Shown here piece after piece: positions 7,777 through 18,478 of a stretch of DNA of 64,000 nucleotides. The notes beneath the pieces are model-generated. The model saw nothing but the letters and a program-made list of their open reading frames with translations, ran no database searches and was not told the origin of the DNA. Within the stretch, counting starts at the first letter, position 1. Every line of letters begins with the position of its first letter. Source of the DNA: an uncultured Glaciecola sp. (GTDB lineage Bacteria > Pseudomonadota > Gammaproteobacteria > Enterobacterales > Alteromonadaceae); the NCBI GenBank assembly GCA_947496235.1, contig CANMCE010000006.1:1-64000 (forward strand), in the 5' to 3' direction. The position numbers and the translations under genes are program-made.

Positions 7777-10293
7777 ATGGGAATGTCGTTTTCGTTAGCA
7801 TGGCGGCTTTTCAAACATGAAGCCAAGCGTGGTGAATTAACCATTATTTTATTGGCCATTGTTCTGTCAGTTACATCTGTGCTGGCGTTATCTTTGTTCA
7901 GTGAAAGATTACAACAAGCTCTTACTGACAGGTCGGCAGAGTTTATCGCGGCTGACAGTCAGTTACGTTCAAGAAACCCAGTACCTGACGAATGGATTCA
8001 AGAAGCTAAAAATCGTGGCATAGATACCGCTTTTCAGCTGTCTACCCGTTCCATGGTGTTTAACCAGAATAATTTGGCTTTATCAGACTTGCGCGCGGTA
8101 AATACTGAATATCCTCTTAAAGGTACAATCAAAATTACTGACACGCCATTTGCCACTGGATATGAAACTCAAAATCGTCCACAACCAGGGGAAGTTTGGA
8201 TTGATTCTCGCTTATTACAACTTCTAAAAGTAGATATTGGTGACCAAGTCGATGTAGGGGATATCAAACTCACAGTAGCGAACATACTAAGTGAAATTCC
8301 TGATGCTGGTTTTAGTGTTTTTAATACAGATCCAATGTTGTTGATGTCCTCTGACGATATCGCCGCCACAAATATCACTGGACCGGGAAGTCGGGTTAAT
8401 TATAAATATTATTTTGCCGGTGATAGGGGTGAAATAGAGTCGTATTACGATTGGTTAAGACCACAGTTAGACAGAGAATTGCACCGTTGGCAAAGTATTG
8501 AAGATGATGATTCAGCAATTGGGCGCTCAGTCGCACGTGCGGAGGAATTTTTCTTACTGGCGAGTCTTCTTGCCATTATCTTAGCAGCAGTATCTATTGC
8601 AGTTGCGGCTCAACGGTTTAGCCAACGACACTTTGATCCTGTGGCGATTATGAAAACCCTTGGCGCAAGTAAACAAATGGTGCGCCGCATCTACTTAATT
8701 CAAATTTGTTTTATTACAGTGTTAGGCATTGTCATAGGTATTATTGTCGGATATCTACTCCAACTCGGTGTGGTTGCTTTACTTGCTGATGCTGTTCCAG
8801 TTGCTATTGATACTTGGTATTGGCGACCAGTTGGGATTGCGGTATTTACAGGCATTACTTGTGCCTTGTTATTCTCGTTATATCCATTGCTGCAATTATT
8901 TTCAGTACCGCCGCTGCGCGTATTACGCAAGGATATAGATGCCACCTTGTCATCCAGAGCGTTACAATTTGTCTTTTCTGGCAGTGCAGTTTTCATTTTA
9001 ATGATGTTTTACAGTGGTGATTTTCAAATCAGTGCAATTTTGTTTGCCTCAGGCGCACTATTAGTCGCTTCTTTGGTCGGGATGACTTATCTATTAATTT
9101 TAGTGGGTAGAAAATTCGGAACAAGCGGTATAGGTGCTTGGACCCTAGCTTGGGCTCGAATTCGCCGACGTGCGATGGGGAACTCAGTGCAACTGATCAG
9201 TTTTGCCATCACCATCATGTTGCTGTTAGTCGTGTTGGTTATGCGCAATGACATGGTTAAACAGTGGCGAGAGCAATTACCTCAAGGTACCCCAAACTAT
9301 TTTCTCTCCAATGTGAGTGAAACCCAAAAAGAGGGTTTGGTTCAACGTTTTGAAGAATTTGACGTTGAGTACCAAGATTTTTATCCGGTAGCCAGAGGAC
9401 GGTTCGTTGCCGTTAATGATGAAAATATTCGTACTGAAGTCTCGAAAGAGGGAGATGAGCCAGCGCGAGAAGGCCGCAGAGGCTTAGGACGCGAAGCTAA
9501 CTTATCTTGGAGTACCACTTTACAAAAAGGCAATGAAATCGTAGAGGGGCAATGGCATGATGATTGGCAAGAGGGTGAACCTGTGCCGTTGTCTATTGAA
9601 AAAGAAATTGCTGAACGTTTGGAAATCAACATGGGAGATCAATTGACTTTCAATGTTGGTAGCGAACAAATCGTGGCTACTGTCACTAGCATTCGATTAG
9701 TTGACTGGCAAACCTTGCAGCCAAACTTCTTCTTTGTTTTACATCCCAAAGCGATGGAGAATTTCACCCCTACTTATATCACTAGTTTCCATTTAAAGGA
9801 TTCTCGAAAGTCTGAAATTTCGAATCTAATGGCACCTTATGCCAGTGTGACTCTCTTTGATATTGACGCTCGCATAGACCAACTTAGGGAAATCATTGAT
9901 CAAGTGTCAATGGCTGTGGAATTTATCCTAGTGCTTGTATTAGTCGCAGGTTCTTTGGTACTAATCGCACAAGTTCAAGCCAGTATGGACGAGCGCTTAC
10001 AAGAGTTGGCAATTTTGCGTACGCTTGGCTTACGAGGCAGTCGAATTCGTTTTAGTGTCATCAATGAGTTCTTAATTATTGGTGTAGTTGCAGGTTTGAT
10101 GGCAGCCATGGCCAATGAATTCAGTTTGTATCTGTTACAGACGCAAGTGTTTGAGATGCCGTTCAATTGGCATTTGGAATATTGGATCATAGCACCAGTG
10201 GCTGGCGCCTTAGTTGTAGGGATTTTGGGAGCAATAGGCTGTTGGCGCTTATTGTCGTTGAATACCAGCAGTTTATTGCGAAAAATGGTGTAA
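7777..10293 (+). CDS. ybbP: ABC transporter permease, YbbP (two FtsX domains)
   Basis: Large inner-membrane permease of 838 residues, close to E. coli YbbP. The order is an N-terminal membrane helix (about 22-42), a periplasmic domain, an FtsX-type three-helix block (about 255-375) with the coupling motif PVAIMKTLGAS, two further helices near 395-445, a second periplasmic domain (about 490-695) and a C-terminal FtsX block with LAILRTLGLRGS. The duplicated FtsX layout is that of mechanotransmission-type exporters such as LolCE and MacB. GGAGG 7 nt upstream is the ribosome site. The stop faces yfcH convergently 21 bp away. Confidence 0.9.
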   Translation: MGMSFSLAWRLFKHEAKRGELTIILLAIVLSVTSVLALSLFSERLQQALTDRSAEFIAADSQLRSRNPVPDEWIQEAKNRGIDTAFQLSTRSMVFNQNNLALSDLRAVNTEYPLKGTIKITDTPFATGYETQNRPQPGEVWIDSRLLQLLKVDIGDQVDVGDIKLTVANILSEIPDAGFSVFNTDPMLLMSSDDIAATNITGPGSRVNYKYYFAGDRGEIESYYDWLRPQLDRELHRWQSIEDDDSAIGRSVARAEEFFLLASLLAIILAAVSIAVAAQRFSQRHFDPVAIMKTLGASKQMVRRIYLIQICFITVLGIVIGIIVGYLLQLGVVALLADAVPVAIDTWYWRPVGIAVFTGITCALLFSLYPLLQLFSVPPLRVLRKDIDATLSSRALQFVFSGSAVFILMMFYSGDFQISAILFASGALLVASLVGMTYLLILVGRKFGTSGIGAWTLAWARIRRRAMGNSVQLISFAITIMLLLVVLVMRNDMVKQWREQLPQGTPNYFLSNVSETQKEGLVQRFEEFDVEYQDFYPVARGRFVAVNDENIRTEVSKEGDEPAREGRRGLGREANLSWSTTLQKGNEIVEGQWHDDWQEGEPVPLSIEKEIAERLEINMGDQLTFNVGSEQIVATVTSIRLVDWQTLQPNFFFVLHPKAMENFTPTYITSFHLKDSRKSEISNLMAPYASVTLFDIDARIDQLREIIDQVSMAVEFILVLVLVAGSLVLIAQVQASMDERLQELAILRTLGLRGSRIRFSVINEFLIIGVVAGLMAAMANEFSLYLLQTQVFEMPFNWHLEYWIIAPVAGALVVGILGAIGCWRLLSLNTSSLLRKMV

Positions 10294-10305
10294 CGAAAAG
10301 GTGAT

Positions 10306-10332
10306 GAACGCACTTATAAATCAAGTGCGTTC
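10306..10332. terminator. Hairpin between convergent ybbP and yfcH
   Basis: Perfect 10-bp stem GAACGCACTT/AAGTGCGTTC with a 7-nt loop. It overlaps the last codons and stop of yfcH and lies 13 bp past the ybbP stop. T-tracts on both sides are weak (only CCTTTTC on the minus strand), so it is a probable shared 3'-end hairpin rather than a textbook terminator. Confidence 0.5.
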
Positions 10333-11201
10333 AAAGCTTCAACTAAGGTTGGATAATGAAATGTAAACCCTGCGGTTTGTAATCGAGCAGGCAAGGCTTT
10401 TTGTCCATACAACACCAGTTCGGACGACTCACCCATAATAAACTTCAACACGCCAGCTGGCACCCTGAAAAAACAAGGTCGTTGCAAACGTTCGGCTAAT
10501 CGCAAGGAAAAAAAGTGATTTGTGTTGGGGTTAGGAGCGGTGATATTGAAAGGGCCTACGCAATTTTTATCATGAATCAAAAATTCCATTGCTCTTATCA
10601 TGTCTTCTAAATGAACCCATGGCATATATTGTTTGCCTGATCCAATAGGACCTCCAAGACCAAGCCTAAATGGAATCAACATTTTAGCTAGCGCACCACC
10701 TTCATCCGCTAATACTACGCCAGTGCGTAACAAACATACTCGAGTATTGGCCTGCAACGCAATTTCTTCCCACTTGCTACATACTTGATGGCTAAATTCA
10801 TCATGGTAGTCAGTAAAGTCTTCGGTGATAGGCGTATCGCCCTGTCGACCATAAATTCCTACTGCACTACCACTAATAAATACATCCGGTGGATTCTCAG
10901 CTTGATTAATGAGATCAACCAGGTGTTGGGTTATGTCCCATCTAGAATCACAAATAGCGCGTTTTTGCTCATCTGACCAACGTTTATCCGCAATGGGTTC
11001 ACCGGCTAGGTTTACTATAACCTCATATTCATCTACCTGAGTTAATTGGTCCAGGGTGATTATATTAGGTTTATCGCCCAGCAAACGACGGGTTCTAGAA
11101 GGGTCTCTCGATACCACAGTAAAATCGTTTTTGTTTTCGGTTCGCTTAATAAAATGTCGACCGATTAACCCGCTACCACCTGTAATTAAAATTTTAGCCA
11201 T
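10314..11201 (-). CDS. yfcH: NAD(P)-dependent epimerase/dehydratase-like protein, YfcH family
   Basis: Atypical short-chain dehydrogenase of the TIGR01777 (SDR39U1-like) family. The N-terminal Rossmann motif ITGGSGLIG (residues 6-14) is followed by VNLAGEPIADKRW, SGSAVGIYG and the C-terminal DUF1731-like end (RLQTAGFTFHYPTLVEAL). 295 residues is normal length. Enzymatic role unknown in this family. It follows folX on the same strand with a 15-bp gap, as in E. coli, where folX and yfcH are also neighbours. Confidence 0.9.
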   Translation of the reverse strand: MAKILITGGSGLIGRHFIKRTENKNDFTVVSRDPSRTRRLLGDKPNIITLDQLTQVDEYEVIVNLAGEPIADKRWSDEQKRAICDSRWDITQHLVDLINQAENPPDVFISGSAVGIYGRQGDTPITEDFTDYHDEFSHQVCSKWEEIALQANTRVCLLRTGVVLADEGGALAKMLIPFRLGLGGPIGSGKQYMPWVHLEDMIRAMEFLIHDKNCVGPFNITAPNPNTNHFFSLRLAERLQRPCFFRVPAGVLKFIMGESSELVLYGQKALPARLQTAGFTFHYPTLVEALNALDL

Positions 11202-11216
11202 AACTTATTCTTTAAT

Positions 11217-11582
11217 TTAATCTTTTTTGCATGATAAGGTGAGTGAAACAGAATCCGAAAAACGCAAAGCATGAGGTTTATCAACTTCTACTTCCGCATC
11301 AGTTACCCAAGGATGCTCAGCAGCAATAGCTAAAACGTCAGCGGTGAGTTTTTCTAATAATGAAAAACGATTATCTTCCACTAACCGAATAATAGCTTTT
11401 GTAATGACTTTATAATTCAGCGCATCTTTCATATTGTCTGTGGAAGTAGCCTTTTTCGCGTCGTAGTGAATAACGACATTGATGACAACATCCTGTTGAT
11501 TACGTATTTCGTCATCATTAATGCCAATATAGGTGCGCAAACGTAAATTTTTGATGCGAATAGTCGCTAAATCAAGATTCAT
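11217..11582 (-). CDS. folX: Dihydroneopterin triphosphate 2'-epimerase
   Basis: Tunnelling-fold pterin enzyme that epimerises 7,8-dihydroneopterin triphosphate to the monapterin form. Its 121 residues match E. coli FolX along most of their length, with [16 protein letters not shown] near the N terminus, [21 protein letters not shown] and the pterin-site region [19 protein letters not shown]. FolB aldolases differ at these motifs, so FolX is preferred. It leads the folX-yfcH unit and is divergent from the AI-2E-family permease gene. Confidence 0.9.
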   Translation of the reverse strand: MNLDLATIRIKNLRLRTYIGINDDEIRNQQDVVINVVIHYDAKKATSTDNMKDALNYKVITKAIIRLVEDNRFSLLEKLTADVLAIAAEHPWVTDAEVEVDKPHALRFSDSVSLTLSCKKD

Positions 11583-11651
11583 TATCTGTAGTATTCCTTT
11601 TATTATTTTAAAGCTTTATGCTAGTGCCTATGTTGTTAGAAGAGTTTCAAT

Positions 11652-12704
11652 ATGGATTTTAAATCTCCTACGCTGAAAACCCTAGTTGTATTGGCTGCAC
11701 TAGTTGTTGTGCTAGCAGGCATTAAAGCAGCTTCGGTAATCGTTGTGCCATTTTTATTATCTGCATTTATTGCGATAGCCGTAAGTCCAATTATTAATTG
11801 GCTTGCAAAGTATAGAATACCTCGCTGGATATCGGTCACTATAGTTATACTTATACTGGTTGTAATTGGTTTTATGTTAGCCGGACTAATTACTCAATCG
11901 ATGGCCGAGTTTAGGCAAAATTTGCCCGTTTATCGAGAGCAACTGGCCGGTGAATTTGCTTGGGTAATTGAAAAACTGGCATTGTTAAATATCAATTTAG
12001 ATAAAAGCCTTATTACTTCGTATTTAGATCCTGGCGTCGCGATGAACATGGCGACCAATATAATTTCCGGCATGGGCATAGTGCTTTCTAACGTATTCTT
12101 GATTCTTTTAACCGTTATTTTCATGCTGTTTGAAGCTAAATCAATTCCGGCTAGAGTTCACGTAGCCATGGCTGACCCGGAAATGAAAATGACTCATATT
12201 GACCGATTTTTAGAATCGGTAAATCAATATTTAGTGATTAAAATGCTAGTAAGCTTGGGCACAGGTTTCTTTATCGGTGTTTGGCTTTATGTTCTAGGTG
12301 TTGATCATTTTATGCTGTGGTCAGTGTTGGCCTTTATGTTGAATTTTATTCCCAATATAGGTTCCATCATTGCAGCGATTCCTGCGGTATTAATGGCTTT
12401 TGTTGAATTTGGCTTTGCTAAGGCTGGACTAGCAGGGTTAGGATTTATAGTGGTTAATACGGTTATGGGCAATATGGTTGAACCTAAGTTTATGGGCAAA
12501 GGTTTAGGTCTATCGACACTAGTCGTGTTTCTGTCTTTAATATTTTGGGGATGGTTACTAGGCACTGTAGGTATGCTGCTAAGTGTACCTTTAACAATGG
12601 TAGTGAAAATCGCATTAGAAAGTCGAGAAGAAAGCAAATGGCTTGCGGTTCTGTTGTCTGATACAACACCGGAAAAACTAAAGGCAGAAATCGATAATGC
12701 TTAG
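11652..12704 (+). CDS. AI-2E/PerM family membrane transporter
   Basis: Polytopic inner-membrane protein of 350 residues with about eight hydrophobic segments in the PF01594 pattern: a double N-terminal helix (about 7-50), a helix near 60-80, a charged amphipathic region, and C-terminal helices with the signature FMLNFIPNIGSIIAAIPAVL. Members include E. coli TqsA, YdiK and PerM. Substrates are seldom known and export of autoinducer-2 should not be assumed. The diguanylate cyclase starts 21 bp after its stop on the same strand and could be co-transcribed. Confidence 0.85.
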   Translation: MDFKSPTLKTLVVLAALVVVLAGIKAASVIVVPFLLSAFIAIAVSPIINWLAKYRIPRWISVTIVILILVVIGFMLAGLITQSMAEFRQNLPVYREQLAGEFAWVIEKLALLNINLDKSLITSYLDPGVAMNMATNIISGMGIVLSNVFLILLTVIFMLFEAKSIPARVHVAMADPEMKMTHIDRFLESVNQYLVIKMLVSLGTGFFIGVWLYVLGVDHFMLWSVLAFMLNFIPNIGSIIAAIPAVLMAFVEFGFAKAGLAGLGFIVVNTVMGNMVEPKFMGKGLGLSTLVVFLSLIFWGWLLGTVGMLLSVPLTMVVKIALESREESKWLAVLLSDTTPEKLKAEIDNA

Positions 12705-12725
12705 CGCTAAGCCATACTTATATTT

Positions 12726-13709
12726 ATGAAAAATATTCTAAAGAATTTTGCGGCAAAGCCTCCTTCAGACAAAATCGCCATTTGTGTGGTTTTGCTGTTG
12801 ATGGTTGGCGTTTTTCCCATGTTTTGGGTTCGAGTACTGCAAAATAATTGGATTATGGCACTCTTAGATGCGGTTATTGTATTCTGTGGATGTGTAGTTG
12901 GGGTATTGGTTTACCATGGAAAATATGTTGAAAAACTAAAATTTGTTCTCGCACTATTTATCATTCTGGCAATGTTGCTCACGTCAATTTACGGCAACGC
13001 ATTTAACCTGTATTGGGTTTATCCTGGCACCTTGGCAGTATTTTTTTTAATAAAGCCTCGAATTGCTTTGCTTTTAAATATCCTAATGGCGTTTGCATTG
13101 TTGCCAATATTGTCAGATAAGGTTGAATTAAAAGATGTTGCGACCGTTTACGCCACGCTAATCCCCAGTATTTTATTTATCTTTTACTTTTCCAGTGAAT
13201 TAAGACGTCAGCATGAGCTACTCAATTTGCAAGCAACGCAAGATTTTCTTACTCGCGCAGGCAATCGTAGAGCTTTTGAAAATGACGCTAAAATATGTGT
13301 GGATAGCTTTAAACGCTATCAAATTAATAGCAGTTTGATTCTATTCGACATGGATCACTTTAAAATGATCAATGACAAATATGGCCATGCTGTCGGTGAC
13401 GATATTTTAAAAGAAAGCTCTAAATTGGTTTCGTTGCGCTTGAGAAGAACTGACAAGCTTTATCGCTTAGGTGGAGAGGAATTTATTATTTTAATGCAGG
13501 GCGCTAGTGCAGAGAATGCGCAGACCTTAGCCAAAGATTTACAAGCCTATGTGGCTAAAAAACGCAGTGAAGAGTTACCTAAATACACCATGTCATTTGG
13601 CATCGCACAATTAACTGAAGGGGATACAGTGCTTTCTTGGGTTGATAGAGCGGACAAAGCGCTCTATCAATCGAAAGACGCAGGTAGAGATAGGATATCG
13701 ACCCTTTAA
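12726..13709 (+). CDS. Membrane-bound diguanylate cyclase (GGDEF)
   Basis: Predicted to make cyclic di-GMP from two GTP. The N-terminal half (residues about 18-157) has five to six hydrophobic helices forming an integral membrane sensor. A GGDEF domain follows (about 165-327) with [15 protein letters not shown] and the active-site motif GGEEF (249-253). An RxxD allosteric inhibition site (R240-D243) sits exactly five residues before GGEEF, so product inhibition is expected. No EAL domain. Its stop overlaps that of the convergent yciI-like gene by 4 bp. Confidence 0.92.
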   Translation: MKNILKNFAAKPPSDKIAICVVLLLMVGVFPMFWVRVLQNNWIMALLDAVIVFCGCVVGVLVYHGKYVEKLKFVLALFIILAMLLTSIYGNAFNLYWVYPGTLAVFFLIKPRIALLLNILMAFALLPILSDKVELKDVATVYATLIPSILFIFYFSSELRRQHELLNLQATQDFLTRAGNRRAFENDAKICVDSFKRYQINSSLILFDMDHFKMINDKYGHAVGDDILKESSKLVSLRLRRTDKLYRLGGEEFIILMQGASAENAQTLAKDLQAYVAKKRSEELPKYTMSFGIAQLTEGDTVLSWVDRADKALYQSKDAGRDRISTL

Positions 13710-14005
13710 GGCAACACGTATTTAAATGGTTTAACTGTTACCTCAGCATAAACATCTGCCGCCACATAGGGATCAGATTCCGCCCATTGTTCAGCATCTT
13801 GCAAAGAATCGAATTTAGCAATTACCACAGAGCCAGTAAAACCTGCTTCGCCTGGATTTTCACTATCTATGGCGGGGGTAGGTCCAGCCACAAGTAGTCG
13901 ACCTTCATCTTTTAACGCTTGAAGACGAGCAAGGTGGTCTGGGCGAGCCGCTAGCCTTTGGCTTAATGAACCTTGTTTATCTTGTGCATAAATTACATAG
14001 TACAT
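13706..14005 (-). CDS. YciI family protein
   Basis: 99-residue ferredoxin-like alpha/beta barrel protein of the YciI (PF03795) family. It opens with MYYVIYAQD and contains the conserved [24 protein letters not shown] and the [18 protein letters not shown] end. The conserved His and Asp of the family (RPDHL, ESDPY) are present. Biochemical role is not established. It lies 9 bp downstream of trpA on the same strand and may be the last gene of the trp transcript. E. coli yciI is also in the general trp neighbourhood. Confidence 0.88.
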   Translation of the reverse strand: MYYVIYAQDKQGSLSQRLAARPDHLARLQALKDEGRLLVAGPTPAIDSENPGEAGFTGSVVIAKFDSLQDAEQWAESDPYVAADVYAEVTVKPFKYVLP

Positions 14006-14014
14006 TTTAGTGCC

Positions 14015-14848
14015 TTATTCGTAATGAGTCGCAGCTTTCATAGTAGATACAAATTCACTCAGTGCTTTTTGCATTGCCTCTGGATTATCTAAGTGTTCTG
14101 CAATAATGTTTACTGTCGCAGATCCGGAAATTGCACCAGCAGCGCCAGCTGAAATCGCGGCTTTTACTTGTTCTGGTTTTGAAATTCCAAATCCTAAAAC
14201 AGGTGGGGCAACACCATAAGTGGCTAATTTATCAATAAGTGCACTTGCAGGAATATCTACTTCAGTTTCAGTACCTGTAACGCCCGCTCGACCTAATAAA
14301 TAGGTATACCCACTGGATAATTCAGAAATAGAGGCAAGCGTTTCATCACTAGCGTTAGGTGGTGCTATAAGTATTTGTTGAATCTTGTGCGCTGACGCAA
14401 TTTGGTTAAAAGAAGCGACTTCTCGAATGGGAACATCAGCGATAAGAATAGAATCAACGCCGGCTTTTTCTGCCATTGCATAAAAGTTATCAACCCCACG
14501 CGCTAAAACAAGATTGCTATACAACAAAAGACCAATTGGAATGTCTTTATTTTGAGCACGAATTTCACTAATAATATCCATGCAATCTTGCGGTTTTATG
14601 CCCGAAGATAGCGCACGAATACTGGCTTTTTGAATTGTGGGACCATCAGCAATGGGGTCGGAGTAGGGGATGCCTAGCTCTAGTCCATCTGCACCCGCAT
14701 CAATCAAGGTTTGAATAATCTTAATGCTGGTTTGTTTGTCTGGGTCTCCTAACATGACAAAGGGTATGAATGCCCCTTGCTTGTTTTCTTTTATTTTAGC
14801 AAACATGCCACTGTAACGGCCGGTGCCATCAAATTTAGAAACTGCCAT
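14015..14848 (-). CDS. trpA: Tryptophan synthase alpha subunit
   Basis: Releases indole from indole-3-glycerol phosphate and passes it to TrpB. TIM barrel of 277 residues with the catalytic pair visible in [15 protein letters not shown] (E57 and D68, equivalent to E. coli E49 and D60) and the phosphate-binding GFGISKPEQ and AAGAISGSA motifs. Its ATG shares one base with the trpB stop codon, so translation is coupled, as expected for subunits of one complex. Last biosynthetic gene of the operon. Confidence 0.97.
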   Translation of the reverse strand: MAVSKFDGTGRYSGMFAKIKENKQGAFIPFVMLGDPDKQTSIKIIQTLIDAGADGLELGIPYSDPIADGPTIQKASIRALSSGIKPQDCMDIISEIRAQNKDIPIGLLLYSNLVLARGVDNFYAMAEKAGVDSILIADVPIREVASFNQIASAHKIQQILIAPPNASDETLASISELSSGYTYLLGRAGVTGTETEVDIPASALIDKLATYGVAPPVLGFGISKPEQVKAAISAGAAGAISGSATVNIIAEHLDNPEAMQKALSEFVSTMKAATHYE

Positions 14849-16029
14849 TACAATTTGTCTCCCAATATTTTAGTTACATGAGCAAGGTCTTTATCCCCAC
14901 GACCAGATAAATTTACTACGATAATGGTACCGTCTTCGGCTTCTTCTGCCATATTTAGCGCATGGGCTAATGCATGAGAGGATTCTAGTGCGGGAATAAT
15001 ACCTTCTTTGCGAGCAAGTAATTGGAAAGCGTTTAGTGCTTCCTGATCTGTTACCGCGTAATACTCTGCTCTACCTATGTCGTGCAAATACGCATGCTGA
15101 GGGCCAACCGCAGGGTAATCAAGACCAGCACTCACCGAATAAGATTCTTCAATTTGGCCAACTTCATCTTGCATAATAAAAGTATATGCACCATGCAAAA
15201 TCCCTTTGGTTCCTTTGCAGATTGTAGCGCCGTGTTCTTTAGTATGAATGCCTTTTCCAGCAGGCTCTACGCCCACAAGACGTACTGATGGTTCTTCGAT
15301 AAAATCTGCAAACATGCCTATTGCGTTTGAGCCACCGCCCACGCAGGCAACAACCGCATCAGGTAAACGACCTTCTTTTTGCATAATTTGTTTACGCGTT
15401 TCTTCACCTATCATGCGGTGATATTCACGGACTATGGTTGGAAATGGATGAGGACCCGCCGCAGTTCCTAACAAGTAATGTGCTTTGTCATAGTTAGCAG
15501 ACCAATCACGAAGGGCTTCGTTTACCGCATCTTTTAAAGTGCCAGAGCCCGAATCGACAGGAATAACTTCCGCTCCCATTAAACGCATTCTGAAAACATT
15601 TGGCGCTTGTCTTTCTACGTCTTTCGCGCCCATATAAATGCGTGCTTTTAAACCTAATAGAGCACAGGCCAATGCTGTTGCTACACCATGCTGTCCGGCG
15701 CCTGTTTCTGCAATAACTTCGGTTTTCCCCATACGTTTTGTCAGCAATGCTTGACCCAATACCTGATTGGTTTTATGGGCACCACCGTGCAGTAAATCTT
15801 CTCGTTTTAAATATAATTTTACCTTGGGATTAGCCACCAAATTACGCGTTAATGTCATTGCCGTAGGGCGACCAGCATAATCGGTCAGCAAGGATTTAAA
15901 TTCTTTTTCAAATTCTGGGTCTTCTTTAGCATCTAGAAAAGCTTGTTCTAGCTGATCAAGGGCAGGTATCAGAAGCTCGGGTACATACATACCACCAAAT
16001 TCACCAAATTTTGTTTCTAATCTATTCAT
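14848..16029 (-). CDS. trpB: Tryptophan synthase beta subunit
   Basis: PLP enzyme joining indole and L-serine to form tryptophan. The PLP lysine is in HGGAHKTNQ (K86), the phosphate cup is GGGSNAIG and the Glu active-site motif is AETGAGQHG. 393 residues, as in E. coli TrpB1-type enzymes. It lies 23 bp after trpCF and overlaps trpA. Confidence 0.97.
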   Translation of the reverse strand: MNRLETKFGEFGGMYVPELLIPALDQLEQAFLDAKEDPEFEKEFKSLLTDYAGRPTAMTLTRNLVANPKVKLYLKREDLLHGGAHKTNQVLGQALLTKRMGKTEVIAETGAGQHGVATALACALLGLKARIYMGAKDVERQAPNVFRMRLMGAEVIPVDSGSGTLKDAVNEALRDWSANYDKAHYLLGTAAGPHPFPTIVREYHRMIGEETRKQIMQKEGRLPDAVVACVGGGSNAIGMFADFIEEPSVRLVGVEPAGKGIHTKEHGATICKGTKGILHGAYTFIMQDEVGQIEESYSVSAGLDYPAVGPQHAYLHDIGRAEYYAVTDQEALNAFQLLARKEGIIPALESSHALAHALNMAEEAEDGTIIVVNLSGRGDKDLAHVTKILGDKL

Positions 16030-16052
16030 ATTTCCACCAATGTAGACAACGC

Positions 16053-17447
16053 TTATGCTCTTAGCGCTGTAAATAATGCTTCTAGTTTAGTTGCGGATTT
16101 TTCACCAGGATTGTCTTCAACCCCGCTGTTTACATCAATGATGCTGGCACCAGTAGTAAATGCGCTTAGCGCATTTGTGGGGGTAATGCCGCCCGCTAAA
16201 ATAAAATGCTCTGAAACCTCTTTTGACAATTGTCGCCAATCAAACGCTTGGCCTGTGCCGCCTGCAGCTGTTGAGGTTTTGCTATCAAATAGCCATTTAT
16301 CAATATTATTTAGATCAAGGGTCAAATCGTCTGCTGTTTGATCTATGTGAATGCCTTTAACCTTCCAGATTTCACAGCCATCATTTAATAACAATCTTAG
16401 ACTATCGATATATTCTTGATCTTCATTCCCGTGTAATTGCACTGCGAAAAGCGCTAATCGATTAGCAAGTTCTGCTACCTGAGTAATGGCCTGATCTTGA
16501 AATACACCCACAAAGTTAGTGTTTTGAAATTCGTGTACAATTTCTAATGCAGTTTCTGGCGCTACATAACGAGGTGATGCAGGTACAAAAATCAATCCTA
16601 AGAATGAAACAGGAAACGAAGAAATCAGTTTGGCTTGTTCAATACTAGTAACGCCGCAAACTTTTACTTTACCGTAGGCTAGTTGCTGCACGGCTTTTTT
16701 GACATTCGGTTGCGCCATTAAGGAACTGCCAACCAGATAGCCATCGACCAAATGATTCAATCGAAGTAAATCTTGATAAGTGTATATGCCTGACTCGGAT
16801 ATAATTACGCCATCAAAATTGGCATCAGAACGTATGATAGGCACCAATTTTTCAGTCATTGCTAAATCGGTACTAAGATCCCTTAAATTACGGTTGTTGA
16901 TACCAATGATTTTCGCACCTAAAGCAAGTGCTCGGTAAGTCTCTTCTTCATTACTGACTTCGGTTAATACATCCAGCGCTAAACTGTCTGCGATTTCGTG
17001 TAATGCTTGGTACTCGTCATCAGTGAGTACAGATAACATTAATAATATGGCATCTGCATTGTGATATCTAGCACGATAAACCTGATAAGGGCTAACGAAA
17101 AAATCTTTATTCAAAACAGGTTGGTTGACGCGAGATGTCACGTAATCAAGGTATTCAAACTTTCCTTGAAAGTATTTTTCATCTGTCAGCACTGAAAAAC
17201 ATGCCGCTTCGTCTGTATAGGCATCAATGATTTCGTCTAAATCAAAATTTTCACGAATCAGTCCTTTAGAAGGAGATGCTTTTTTACATTCAAAAATAAA
17301 ACCAGCTTTGGTTTTATTTAAGGCATCAAAAAAAGATTTTTCGGATTTAACCAATGTCGATTGAAACGTCTCTAATGGCAACTGTTCTTCAAGCGATGTT
17401 AGTTCGATACGTTTGTCGGCAACAATTTTATCTAGTACATTTGCCAT
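16053..17447 (-). CDS. trpCF: Fused indole-3-glycerol-phosphate synthase / phosphoribosylanthranilate isomerase
   Basis: Bifunctional enzyme for two successive steps, in the gammaproteobacterial fused form (464 aa; E. coli TrpC 453). The N-terminal IGPS barrel (1 to about 255) has the catalytic lysine motif [11 protein letters not shown] (K55) and NNRNL. The C-terminal PRAI barrel (about 258-464) has VKVCGVT with the general-base C264, VQLHGNED and GGTGQAFDW. The start shares a base with the trpD stop. Confidence 0.96.
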   Translation of the reverse strand: MANVLDKIVADKRIELTSLEEQLPLETFQSTLVKSEKSFFDALNKTKAGFIFECKKASPSKGLIRENFDLDEIIDAYTDEAACFSVLTDEKYFQGKFEYLDYVTSRVNQPVLNKDFFVSPYQVYRARYHNADAILLMLSVLTDDEYQALHEIADSLALDVLTEVSNEEETYRALALGAKIIGINNRNLRDLSTDLAMTEKLVPIIRSDANFDGVIISESGIYTYQDLLRLNHLVDGYLVGSSLMAQPNVKKAVQQLAYGKVKVCGVTSIEQAKLISSFPVSFLGLIFVPASPRYVAPETALEIVHEFQNTNFVGVFQDQAITQVAELANRLALFAVQLHGNEDQEYIDSLRLLLNDGCEIWKVKGIHIDQTADDLTLDLNNIDKWLFDSKTSTAAGGTGQAFDWRQLSKEVSEHFILAGGITPTNALSAFTTGASIIDVNSGVEDNPGEKSATKLEALFTALRA

Positions 17448-18478
17448 TAGCTTGCACTCTCCGTGCTGATTGATGCTGCTTTTTGGATAACTTCAAGCGG
17501 CGCTCCTGACATCATGCTCGTCATTGCCATGTCGTAGCAGTCAGCTAAACTATCGGCTTTTTCATTAACCCATAAAAGCGCCGCCGCGTTTACTGCAATA
17601 GCGTCCATATGCGCTTTTTTACCCTTACCAAGCAAGGCTTTTTCAATTAAACCTTTATTTTCATCAGGTAACCCGCCTTGAATATCAACTAAATGCGCTT
17701 CTTGGGCTCCAAAGTCCTTGGCGGTTAGTGTAATTGGTTGGATGTCGCCATTTTTAATTTGCATTGCTGTTGTCGGACCGTGAATAGCGATTTCATCTAA
17801 GCCAGCGCCATGAACCACTAGTGCATTTTTGTGTCCTAGCGCGCTGAGAACATCGGCATAAACCGGCAAAAGCCCTAAGGTGTAGACGCCATAAACACCA
17901 TGAGTGGGTTTAGCAGGATTGGCCAAAGGGCCTAAAATATTAAATACAGTTCGTGTTTTTAGCGCGTTTCTTACTGGCATTACATGCCCAACACCGGCAT
18001 GATAATTTGGAGCGGCTAAAAAACAAAAGTTAGCTTCATCTAAGCACTTTCTCGCAACTTCCGGCGACATCATTAAATTTAGCCCGAAGCTGGCAAAAAG
18101 ATCAGAGGAACCGGATTTACTTGAAACACTTTTATTTCCGTGTTTCGCAACCTTAACACCACAAGCCGCTGCGACCAAAGCTGCGGCACTTGAAATATTA
18201 ATCGTGTTATGACCGTCACCGCCAGTACCCACTATGTCACTAAAAGCATAATCAGGACGAGGGAAAACCTTGGCATGATTAATCATTGCACTGGCCGCAC
18301 CGGCAATTTCTGATTCGCTTTCACCTTTGGTTTTTAATCCAACCAAGAGGGCAGTTATCTCAATTTCACTGAAATTTCCCTGCATCACTTGGCCAAATAA
18401 AAATTCTGCCTGAGCTAGGTCAAGGTCTTGGTGAGAATAAATACTCTCTAACAATGTTTGTTTGTCCATGTTAAGCAT
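17447..18478 (-). CDS. trpD: Anthranilate phosphoribosyltransferase
   Basis: Transfers phosphoribose from PRPP to anthranilate. The PRPP motif GTGGDGHNTINIS (about residues 84-96), the KHGNKSVSSKSGSSD loop and the metal-binding region VHGAGLDE are present. 343 residues is the length of a stand-alone TrpD; the glutamine amidotransferase is a separate gene here, unlike the TrpGD fusion of E. coli. It overlaps trpG by 8 bp. An in-frame ATG three codons later is an alternative start. Confidence 0.96.
   Translation of the reverse strand: MLNMDKQTLLESIYSHQDLDLAQAEFLFGQVMQGNFSEIEITALLVGLKTKGESESEIAGAASAMINHAKVFPRPDYAFSDIVGTGGDGHNTINISSAAALVAAACGVKVAKHGNKSVSSKSGSSDLFASFGLNLMMSPEVARKCLDEANFCFLAAPNYHAGVGHVMPVRNALKTRTVFNILGPLANPAKPTHGVYGVYTLGLLPVYADVLSALGHKNALVVHGAGLDEIAIHGPTTAMQIKNGDIQPITLTAKDFGAQEAHLVDIQGGLPDENKGLIEKALLGKGKKAHMDAIAVNAAALLWVNEKADSLADCYDMAMTSMMSGAPLEVIQKAASISTESAS

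Noticed and set aside
8744-9020. Plus-strand ORFs inside ybbP
   Set aside because: Alternative frames inside a long well-supported permease gene.
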